From Prevotellaceae bacterium UBA1746 (GTDB lineage: Bacteria; Bacteroidota; Bacteroidia; Bacteroidales; Bacteroidaceae), in contig CAJPJR010000032.1 of the NCBI GenBank assembly GCA_905369775.1, positions 1-20,618 on the forward strand: a stretch of 20,618 bases of DNA. The letters run 5' to 3'. A program made the translations under genes and the position numbers. Below are positions 15,173 to 20,618 of this stretch, piece by piece. How positions within the stretch are numbered: the stretch's first letter is position 1; every line of letters begins with the position of its first letter. Below the pieces are notes generated by a model. That model was given only the letters and a program-made list of their open reading frames with translations, was not told the origin of the DNA and searched no databases.

Positions 15173-16987
15173 ATGGAAAATACCCCTGTCCGGAAGCTCA
15201 TGGAGCTCAATAGTTCTATTGACAGCATTTCTTGGCACGTTCGTCTCCCCAATGCCTTCGAAAAGCAAGATTACCGGGGCGAAGTCAGGCTGCCCCCTTG
15301 TGATAGCGCCCGTTTCGTCTTGACCGGTGTCACCGGAGTGGACGAAAGTCAGCACGGCCTGAAGATAGAAGTCGACGAAAACAAATTTTCGATCACCGGC
15401 ACGCCCGACCTTTCGGCACTCCGCAAGGACGGACAGCCTGCGCCGTCTGAGTTCACGCTCACGGCAAAGTATCGTCTCGAAGTCGACGGGGCGTCCGGTG
15501 GAGCTTACGAAGGGGAAAAGGAATTCAAGCTGGTCATCGTTTCCTCCATCGATAAGTTGTGGAGAGACGAGCCCGTCAACTGGGAACAAATGCCCGAACC
15601 TCGTTACCGAAACGAAAAACAAGCGACCGACTCTGCAGTGCTCGACGGCGAAGAGAAACACATCGTAGCCGCCAGTCTGCGAGGTCGCAGCCATGCACAG
15701 GAAGGAAAACCGCGCGACGACGCTTTCCGGTTCGTGACGACCCACGGCTGGCAGGTGTTGGCCGTGTCCGACGGGGCGGGTTCTGCATGCTATTCCCGCG
15801 AGGGGGCACGCTTGGCTTGTGAAAAGGCGGTGGCTGTTTGTTGCGAACGCCTCGACAACGAACCGTATCGAGCCGGCTTTGAAGCACACATCAAGGCCCT
15901 GAGCGCCATTCCGGACGAAACGGACAAGCGCAAACCGGTGGGCGACAGCCTTTACACCCTGCTTTGCCATGCAGCCAACCAAGCGCGGCAAGCCATCGCA
16001 CAGGAAGCCGCCCTACAAGGGAAGGAAACGCGTACGTATGCCGCCACCTTGCTGCTCTGCGTCGCCAAACATTTCCCGTTTGGTTGGTTTGTCGGCTCTT
16101 TCTGGGTGGGCGACGGCGCCATCGCACTCTATCGTCGCGACACCACGCCCCACACGGTCTATCTGATGGGCGAACCCGACGAAGGGGAATACGGCGGGCA
16201 GACTCGTTTCCTCACCATGCCCGAAGTGTTCAGCGACGCCTCCGCGCTCTATCGTCGCCTGCGTTTCCGGTTGGTCGATGATTTCTCCGCCCTGTTCCTC
16301 ATGACCGACGGCGTGAGCGATCCGAAGTTCGAAACCACCAACAATTTGAAAAACGCTGAGAAGTGGGATGCGCTTTGGGACGAACTGACCGCTGCCCATG
16401 CCCTCACCAACGCGGCCGAGTCGAAGCAGGCTTTATTGGAATGGCTCGGATTCCCTTCGCCCGGCAACCACGACGACCGCACCCTGCTGGTACTCTGCGG
16501 CAACACACCGACCGCAAGCGAACCCGCTGACGATGCGTCGGCAGCAACCACCGCGTCGCCGGACGAAGGCGAGTCGACGTCGCCGACTCCGGAACTCACA
16601 CCCTCCGCCGAGCCGACCGTTTCAGCGCTTGCCCCATCTGCTCCCGCTGAGTCCTCAGCAGACGTTCCGGTCGTAGCCAAGGACGAGCCGACCGTTTCAG
16701 CGCTTGCCCCGTCTATTCCCGCTGAGTCCACAGCAGACGTTCCGGTTGCAGCCAAGGACGAGCCGACCTCAGCGCTCACGCCTTCCGACACTCCTTCCTT
16801 CCTGCCGATGGTTGCCGAGTCCGACCCCGAGTCGACCCCGAACACGCCGGAAACCACTTCCGAATTGCAGCAAACTGAGATAGAGCAATGGTCGGACTCA
16901 AGCGTCGTTCTGAACGGCAAAGGGAGCGAAGCCCAACTGAAAGCATCCAAAGGCAAGAAACACAACAAGCGCAACAAAAGACATTAG
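15173..16987 (+). CDS. PP2C-family Ser/Thr phosphatase with N-terminal beta domain and repetitive tail
   Basis: 604 residues. Residues 1-125 contain a beta-rich region (LKIEVDENKFSITGTPDL, then FTLTAKYRLEV and KEFKLVIV) resembling a putative Ig-like domain. Residues about 160-445 are a PP2C_2-type phosphatase, with metal-site motifs RDDAF (Asp182/183), VSDGAGS (Asp200), FWVGDGAIALY (Asp314), FLMTDGVSD (Asp379) and NHDDRTLLV (Asp434/435), so it should be active. Residues about 446-590 are Ala/Pro/Ser/Thr/Glu-rich, with a 25-residue unit present twice (16610-16759). The last 15 residues are strongly basic (KASKGKKHNKRNKRH). There is no signal peptide. In TerY-P systems the PP2C reverses the kinase's phosphorylation. 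The kinase gene starts 11 nt after this stop, so the two are translationally linked. Confidence 0.9.
   Translation: MENTPVRKLMELNSSIDSISWHVRLPNAFEKQDYRGEVRLPPCDSARFVLTGVTGVDESQHGLKIEVDENKFSITGTPDLSALRKDGQPAPSEFTLTAKYRLEVDGASGGAYEGEKEFKLVIVSSIDKLWRDEPVNWEQMPEPRYRNEKQATDSAVLDGEEKHIVAASLRGRSHAQEGKPRDDAFRFVTTHGWQVLAVSDGAGSACYSREGARLACEKAVAVCCERLDNEPYRAGFEAHIKALSAIPDETDKRKPVGDSLYTLLCHAANQARQAIAQEAALQGKETRTYAATLLLCVAKHFPFGWFVGSFWVGDGAIALYRRDTTPHTVYLMGEPDEGEYGGQTRFLTMPEVFSDASALYRRLRFRLVDDFSALFLMTDGVSDPKFETTNNLKNAEKWDALWDELTAAHALTNAAESKQALLEWLGFPSPGNHDDRTLLVLCGNTPTASEPADDASAATTASPDEGESTSPTPELTPSAEPTVSALAPSAPAESSADVPVVAKDEPTVSALAPSIPAESTADVPVAAKDEPTSALTPSDTPSFLPMVAESDPESTPNTPETTSELQQTEIEQWSDSSVVLNGKGSEAQLKASKGKKHNKRNKRH
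16610..16772 (+). repeat. 75-bp tandem repeat in the PP2C gene
   Basis: Two near-identical 75-bp units (16610-16684 and 16685-16759), each encoding 25 residues beginning EPTVSALAPS and ending VAAKD or VVAKD. A truncated third unit starts at 16760 (EPTSALTPS). The in-frame length keeps the gene open and makes copy number free to vary. Confidence 0.9.
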
Positions 16988-16998
16988 TCCGTCTCTCT

Positions 16999-18492
16999 AT
17001 GGCAAACATCATCACGCTCACTGCCACCGATGGCAGCACGGTCGAGTTTTACGACGAAATCAAAGCCAGCGGCGGCGTCAAAGACGTCTATTTCTCCACC
17101 GATGGGACTTATGTGGTCGGCTTTTACCGCAAAGCCCTCAGTGCCAACGATCGACAGCGCATCGAAGACATCGTCAATGTGCACCGCCAGCGCATCTTCA
17201 CACCCGACGCAGCGGGCCAATATTGGGAAAACTTCTTTGCCTGGCCCACGAAAATCGTGGAGTGGAACGAAAAGGTGGGGCTGGTCATGCCCTTCTACGA
17301 CAAAAAGTTCTTCTTCTCCGGCATCGATCCGCGGTGGCCATTCATGAAAGACGGGCAAGAGAAAAACGGAAAGTGGTTTTCGTCGGCCAAACTCTACAAT
17401 CGTTTCGTGCCCGACAACCAGAAAGGCAACTTGCTCACCCGCCTACACATGTGCTTGAAAATCGCACGTGCCATCCGCCGCCTCCATGCCGCGGGGTTGG
17501 CGCACTCCGATTTGTCGTACAACAATGTTTTGGTCGATCCGCTTACCGGCAATGCCTGCATCATCGATTGCGACGGTCTGGTCGTGCCGAAGAAGTTTCC
17601 GCCCGAAGTGGTGGGCACGCCCGGTTTCATCGCCCCCGAAGTCATGGCCACACGTGCCCTTCCGCTCCAAGACCCGAAGAAGAACCTGCCGCAGATCTCC
17701 ACCGACCGCCACGCCTTGGCCGTTCTCATCTACACTTTCTTGCTCCAACGCCATCCGCTCGACGGCGGAAAAGTGTGGGACGTCAACGACACAGAGCACG
17801 ATGACGATTTGCGCTACGGCGAGAAGGCGCTCTTCATCGAGCACCCCTACGATGCGACCAACCGTGTGAAGCCCTCACAGCTCGATCCGCACGAATTGCC
17901 ACAAGGCGACCCGCAACAGCGCCCCTACACCCTGTGCGGCCCCTATCTCACGCGGCTATTCAATCGGGCCTTTGTCGAGGGACTCCACGCACCGGCCCGG
18001 CGCCCCAGCGCAGCAGAATGGGAAGATGCCCTCGTCAAGACGTGCGATCTCTTGCAGCCCTGCAACTGCGAACAAGGTTGGTACGTCTTCGACAACACCA
18101 CGCAGCCCAAATGCCCATTTTGCGGTAAGCCCTACGCCGGTCAGCTGCCGGTGCTCAATTTCTACTACGCTCCCTCGCACGGCAAGTTCATTTCAGAGAA
18201 CTATCGCCTCATGGTCTATCATCATCAGACACTCTATCGTTGGCACACGAACAATCTCGTTGTTCCCAACGAAAAGATCAGCGACGAAGACCGTCAGCCG
18301 GTGGCCGATTTCCATTTCCACAATGGCCAATGGATACTCATCAATCGCCGCCTGCCCGGTTTGCGCGATGTGACGGCCGGTTGCAACGTCCCCGTCGGTC
18401 AGTTCATCCCGCTCACCGAAGGGCGCCAAATTCTCTTCGATACGAACCAAGGCGGCCGCCTCGCCGTGGTGCAACTGGTGCAAGGAAAGTGA
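16999..18492 (+). CDS. Protein kinase with zinc ribbon and C-terminal beta-rich domain (TerY-P / YegI-like)
   Basis: 497 residues from the ATG at 16999; an in-frame start at 16888 would overlap the phosphatase gene and give a low-complexity leader. A compact kinase core spans residues about 20-350. It has a Gly-containing loop ASGGVKDVYFS (23-33), a probable ATP Lys45 in GFYRK, catalytic loop LAHSDLSYNNVLVD (Asp171, Asn176; HSD in place of HRD), metal motif IIDCDG (190-193) and GTPGFIAPE. A treble of CNC (355-357) and CPFC (372-375) forms a zinc ribbon. Residues about 385-497 (LMVYHHQTLYRWHTNN, ADFHFHNGQWILINR, FIPLTEGRQILF, GGRLAVVQL) look like an FHA-like beta sandwich; that is inference. 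No transmembrane helix is seen. It pairs with the PP2C and vWA proteins as in YegI-YegK-YegL. It is the last gene of the block. Confidence 0.9.
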   Translation: MANIITLTATDGSTVEFYDEIKASGGVKDVYFSTDGTYVVGFYRKALSANDRQRIEDIVNVHRQRIFTPDAAGQYWENFFAWPTKIVEWNEKVGLVMPFYDKKFFFSGIDPRWPFMKDGQEKNGKWFSSAKLYNRFVPDNQKGNLLTRLHMCLKIARAIRRLHAAGLAHSDLSYNNVLVDPLTGNACIIDCDGLVVPKKFPPEVVGTPGFIAPEVMATRALPLQDPKKNLPQISTDRHALAVLIYTFLLQRHPLDGGKVWDVNDTEHDDDLRYGEKALFIEHPYDATNRVKPSQLDPHELPQGDPQQRPYTLCGPYLTRLFNRAFVEGLHAPARRPSAAEWEDALVKTCDLLQPCNCEQGWYVFDNTTQPKCPFCGKPYAGQLPVLNFYYAPSHGKFISENYRLMVYHHQTLYRWHTNNLVVPNEKISDEDRQPVADFHFHNGQWILINRRLPGLRDVTAGCNVPVGQFIPLTEGRQILFDTNQGGRLAVVQLVQGK

Positions 18493-18519
18493 CCCCGTGC
18501 CTCTTCCTCTCCCTCATCC

Positions 18520-18555
18520 ATCCCCTCGGAAACTTCACCGAGGGGATCTTTTTTT
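18520..18555 (+). terminator. Terminator of the Ter/TerY-P block
   Basis: A 10-bp stem ATCCCCTCGG (18520-18529) with CCGAGGGGAT (18538-18547), loop of 8, then CTTTTTTTG. A strong rho-independent terminator 27 nt after the kinase stop. Confidence 0.92.
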
Positions 18556-18879
18556 GTAAGTAGAAGTCGCCGATACGGACAAGGGGGCGGGGGATCATAC
18601 GCCATCTCTACAATACTCGCTGATCTGTGATTTCATTTGGAGCTCATATCATTTCTGCCGAACAGCCTGCATGATTAGCCTGCATTGTTGGGTCAGTAGT
18701 GGTGTTTTCCATCGTTTCGGCGGTGCCGATAGGTAGGATCTTTCGCCGGATCTGAAAAGTCTCTTCGTTGTAGTCGGCGGGCATGCACGGAGTGGGCAAA
18801 GGCCTTACGAAAAGCCTCATGGGCTAACGTTTCGTTCTTTCGCTGTCCATAGTCAAGGCGAAAGGAAAAGGTAGAATAG
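18556..18879. other. Gene-free junction between the Ter block and the IS remnant
   Basis: About 320 bases with no supported gene. On the minus strand a stop-free frame runs from the IS end down to TGA at 18693-18695 (containing NETLAHEAFRKAFAHSV), but it has no start codon and no family resemblance I recognise. It could be a decayed gene end or chance. Confidence 0.4.
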
Positions 18880-18892
18880 ACCTGAGTTCGAT

Positions 18893-19120
18893 CTAAGCAA
18901 TTCTCCTTTTTCTTTCGATGATTTCTATATTAAGCGAGGGCTTCTTGGGCAAGAAACTGTATGCTGCCACGAGATTTGCGGCAAATCCTCTGATGCTCCT
19001 GTGGCCCGTGTGTTCAATCTGAACGCTGTTCTTCAATTCGTCGTTTACCGTCTCGATCAACGACCTTTTTCTCAGTAGAATTTTATCGCGTAGATGCATC
19101 AACGAGTTCTTCATTCCCAT
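18893..19120 (-). pseudogene. IS982-like transposase, C-terminal remnant
   Basis: 75 codons, MGMKNSLMHLRDKILLRKR then SLIETVNDELKNSVQIEHTGHRS and AYSFLPKKPSLNIE. In my reading this is the conserved end of Bacteroidetes IS982 transposases, where the DDE domain's last Glu sits in the LIETVNDELK helix. The N-terminal domain and the first catalytic residues are missing. A small internal loss also seems present between GFAANLV and AAYSF, where relatives normally have a few more residues. The stop codon TAG lies inside the left inverted repeat. Confidence 0.7.
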
Positions 19121-19133
19121 ATGAACAAGTTTC

Positions 19134-19160
19134 CCACCGATTAAGCTACGTAGTCGGTGG
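19134..19160. repeat. Hairpin next to the right IS end (also at the second IS end)
   Basis: CCACCGATTA (19134-19143) pairs with TAGTCGGTGG (19151-19160), 10 bp with one G-T wobble. The same structure with altered bases occurs at 20492-20520, which marks it as part of the IS end. On the minus strand it lies just upstream of the transposase remnant. Confidence 0.6.
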
Positions 19161-19224
19161 AATTATTTTTAGAGGAAATGCTTAGACCGAACTCATGTAC
19201 TAAAAAGAAAAACCAAAGGAGTTG

Positions 19225-19255
19225 TTGCAGAATTCAAAGATAAGAACTAACTTTG
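19225..19255 (+). promoter_or_regulatory. Bacteroidetes promoter for the structured RNA / lipoprotein leader
   Basis: TTGC at 19225-19228, 19-base spacer, TAACTTTG at 19248-19255 followed by CGGCA. A good -7 box with a plausible -33. It precedes the RNA structure at 19336-19489. Confidence 0.65.
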
Positions 19256-19261
19256 CGGCAC

Positions 19262-19490
19262 ATTTCAAATATTGTACGCCAATGTAACATCACGAATTAA
19301 AGACATAAGATAAAGAAGCGTTAGCTTGTATTCTTGCTTTCTTAAAATCGCCAAATTGAAAGAATGCTGCAAGGAGTAAAAGTTAATGCTCACGCCTCAC
19401 AACGGCGTGGGCTTTTACTCGTATATAGCAGCACGGTGTTTGGCGATACCTAAGAAAGCGTAGACGAAGTTATTAGTCCACGCTTTTTTA
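19262..19490 (+). ncRNA. Structured RNA of about 230 nt (leader or independent sRNA), unassigned
   Basis: No ORF, but nested complementarity. An outer long-range helix joins GCTTTCTTA (19336-19344) and ATCGCCAAA (19347-19355) to TTTGGCGAT (19439-19447) and TAAGAAAGC (19451-19459), 18 bp in all around a 2x3 internal loop. Inside are GCTGC (19366-19370) with GCAGC (19428-19432), GAGTAAAAG (19374-19382) with CTTTTACTC (19412-19420), and an apical stem GCTCACGCC (19388-19396) with GGCGTGGGC (19404-19412). A terminator follows, and its 5' arm overlaps the last bases of the outer helix. It could be a riboswitch or attenuator leader of the lipoprotein, a Bacteroidales-specific sRNA, or a 6S-like RNA. 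I cannot name the family. The 5' end is estimated from the -7 box. Confidence 0.7.
19456..19489 (+). terminator. Terminator at the 3' end of the structured RNA
   Basis: AAGCGTAGAC (19456-19465) pairs with GTCCACGCTT (19476-19485), 9 of 10 pairs, with a 10-base loop and a T6 run at 19484-19489. Its first four bases also belong to the long-range helix of the upstream RNA. Confidence 0.8.
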
Positions 19491-19549
19491 TTGTCTATAC
19501 CTCAGCACCTGGACCTAAACAAGTAATCGACAATCAAGTCACATTAACA

Positions 19550-20113
19550 ATGAAGAAAATAATATTCTTATTCATGGCCTGCATGATCACCCTTAGTCTT
19601 GCAAGCTGCGGAGGCAATACCAACAAATCAAATATGATTGCAGCTGATGAGGATTCTGTGACATCTGAGGATTCTGTGGCATCTGCGGATTCTATGGCAT
19701 CTGAGACAGTAGAAGCATCAACCATAGAAACAAATCAATCAGAGAATGAAGAGTCTCAAAAAGTTGATTTTATTCGCGGTGGAGTAACGTATAAAGGATT
19801 GGAGGTTAGAGAAACCGCGGGTTTTAATATGAATGAGCACTCTGAAACAGAATATACCATACAATGTTTCAAGGATGGAACTTTAATTTGGACGGAAAAG
19901 CATACATTTCAGGGTAAAACAACCAAGAGTTCATATCAAGGCAGGTGGGATAAGCAAACAGTTAGCAAGTTCGATGAAGAGTTTACAGGATATAACTTTT
20001 GGGCGGACACTTATAGTGGCGGAAAATCACCATTAGGATGGGCTGATAATGATGGCAATTTGCATACTGCAATGTCGAATGAGAGAGTAGCATGTAAATT
20101 GCGCGCACAATAG
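19550..20113 (+). CDS. Small lipoprotein, unknown function
   Basis: 187 residues. MKKIIFLFMACMITLSLASCGG is a lipoprotein signal with lipobox LASC (Cys20); it should be membrane-anchored after export. A Ser/Glu/Asp-rich linker (residues about 27-72) contains an 18-bp triplicated unit. The folded part (residues about 74-187: VDFIRGGVTYKGLEVRETAGF, YTIQCFKDGTLIWTEKHTF, YNFWADTYSGGKSPLGWADNDG) looks all-beta and matches no family I recognise. Base composition is much more AT-rich than the genes to the left, suggesting a different origin. There is no obvious promoter between the terminator at 19489 and this ATG, so expression may depend on read-through of the upstream RNA. It lies between two IS ends. 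Confidence 0.75.
   Translation: MKKIIFLFMACMITLSLASCGGNTNKSNMIAADEDSVTSEDSVASADSMASETVEASTIETNQSENEESQKVDFIRGGVTYKGLEVRETAGFNMNEHSETEYTIQCFKDGTLIWTEKHTFQGKTTKSSYQGRWDKQTVSKFDEEFTGYNFWADTYSGGKSPLGWADNDGNLHTAMSNERVACKLRAQ
19649..19702 (+). repeat. 18-bp triplicate in the lipoprotein linker
   Basis: Three in-frame copies, GAGGATTCTGTGACATCT and two variants with one and then further changes, encode EDSVTS, EDSVAS and ADSMAS. This is typical of slippage-prone linker DNA. Confidence 0.85.
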
Positions 20114-20119
20114 TAATAC

Positions 20120-20239
20120 TTATAGAACAAACTCCTTCTTCAACCGCTGAACCGTGCTGATGGAAACATCACACAGTTTGGCGGTTTTTCTTACGCTTGT
20201 GCCGCTCTTCAACTCCTTGAGTACCCCAAGCCTGGGGGG
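20120..20239 (-). pseudogene. Recombinase-type helix-turn-helix fragment
   Basis: On the minus strand an open frame ending TAA at 20120-20122 reads GVLKELKSGTSVRKTAKLC then DVSISTVQRLKKEFVL. That is the C-terminal helix-turn-helix of serine recombinases of the resolvase/invertase type (pattern LKxGxSVRxIAxLxxVSxSTVxRxKKE). Upstream in the same frame the sequence turns Pro/Arg-rich and loses resemblance, and no catalytic Ser domain is found, so only the last roughly 35 codons survive. The fragment starts a few bases after the lipoprotein stop and points towards it. It could alternatively come from a transposase HTH. Confidence 0.5.
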
Positions 20240-20404
20240 AAGGAGGAACCTTACACACTTTTTCGAATATTACCGCGAAAGCAGGGAGAAATGGCGAAAT
20301 ATGTAAGACGTACACGACAGTTATAACCATAAGCATACGATGATAACGCAACTTCGCACTCCGATTCGCCCGACATGCATACAATGGAACTCGCGTCTGC
20401 AAAA

Positions 20405-20557
20405 GAATCATCTGATTTTGCACTTGCTGGTTGACTCGATGAGCCTTTGTCAGCTACAAGATTACATAGACATCAACCAACAAACAACATTCCTACCGAT
20501 CAAGTCACTTAATCGGTGGGATAATTTGTAAAGGAAAAGCTTAGCTCCAACTCAAGT
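20405..20557 (-). mobile_element. Decayed right end of a second IS982-like copy
   Basis: The segment 20538-20557 matches the right inverted repeat of the first element at 15 of 20 positions. The hairpin CCTACCGATCAA (20492-20503) with TTAATCGGTGGG (20509-20520) occupies the same place as at 19134-19160. Further in, the minus strand reads LMSM, stop, SCS, stop, QRLIES, which resembles LMHL...RSLIET of the first remnant but is broken by stops. No left end was found in the window. Confidence 0.45.
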
Positions 20558-20618
20558 TTTCAATAGCCGACCACGTTTCGGAGTAAGTTGAAGAAAAGTT
20601 GGCCTGTTTCGTCTCACA

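Larger units (their letters stand above)
18880..19198 (-). mobile_element. Internally deleted IS982-like element (319 bp)
   Basis: Bounded by 20-bp imperfect terminal inverted repeats (18 of 20 match): the left end begins ACCTGAGTTCG (18880-18899) and the right end is TGCTTAGACCGAACTCATGT (19179-19198). Inside is only the C-terminal part of a transposase on the minus strand. Full IS982 elements are about 1 kb, so about two thirds has been lost. No convincing target-site duplication is seen at the outer edges. With intact ends and no catalytic core it is MITE-like and would need a transposase supplied in trans. Confidence 0.7.

Noticed and set aside
16610..16772. Possible CRISPR-like repeats
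   Set aside because: The units are directly adjacent without spacers and encode an in-frame peptide repeat in the PP2C tail; no CRISPR array or cas gene is present in the window.
16888..16998. Earlier start for the kinase overlapping the phosphatase gene
   Set aside because: The added 37 residues are the low-complexity out-of-frame translation of the phosphatase tail; the ATG at 16999 follows that stop by 11 nt.
18693..18910. Stop-free minus-strand stretch of about 70 codons next to the IS left end
   Set aside because: No start codon, no family resemblance, and it runs through the inverted repeat out of frame with the transposase; kept only as a note on the gap.
20340..20531. 63-codon plus-strand ORF at the right end
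   Set aside because: It overlaps the decayed IS end and its hairpin, has no motif, and lacks a promoter or ribosome binding site.

Overview
The window reads as chromosomal DNA of a member of the Bacteroidetes, most likely the Bacteroidales. The clues are repeated promoters of the Bacteroidetes type (TTTG about 19-20 bases before TAnnTTTG), weak or absent Shine-Dalgarno sequences, lipoproteins with Bacteroidetes-style signal peptides, a BtGH84-like secreted enzyme, a DUF5606 protein and IS982-like remnants. Most of the window is GC-rich. From about 18.9 kb onward it becomes clearly AT-richer and looks like accessory DNA. No finer taxonomic call can be supported.

Layout. 1-1095: 3' end of a PEP/pyruvate-binding (PPDK_N-like) protein. 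1332-3482 (-): a TonB-dependent outer-membrane receptor. 3613-4671: a CNNM/CBS (CorC-HlyC type) membrane protein. 4838-5596: a DUF4369-like lipoprotein. 5807-7039 (-): peptidase T. 7196-9415: a secreted GH84 beta-N-acetylglucosaminidase. 9523-10107: a DUF5606 protein with a Lys/Ala/Pro-rich tail. 10294-10366: tRNA-Thr(CGT). Convergent gene pairs are separated by strong hairpins, and several genes have recognisable Bacteroidetes promoters.

The centrepiece is 10714-18492, a seven-gene collinear block with the content of a Ter / TerY-P stress-response locus. It encodes a TerB-like protein with a probable C-terminal winged helix, two TerD paralogues, two 212-residue vWA (TerY-like) proteins, a PP2C phosphatase with extra N- and C-terminal regions, and a protein kinase with a zinc ribbon and a C-terminal beta-rich domain. 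It ends at a strong terminator at 18520-18555. By analogy with known TerY-P triads (for example YegL/YegK/YegI of E. coli), the vWA proteins probably scaffold an opposed kinase/phosphatase pair that acts with the TerD proteins. No TerC or TerA is visible here. The substrates and trigger are unknown.

The right end (18.56-20.6 kb) has no core genes. It holds a 319-bp internally deleted IS982-like element, a promoter followed by a highly structured RNA of about 230 nt ending in a terminator, a small lipoprotein with an 18-bp repeat, a fragment of a recombinase-type helix-turn-helix, and a decayed second IS end resembling the first. The RNA upstream of the lipoprotein, in which a long-range helix overlaps the terminator stem, is the least explained element in the window.
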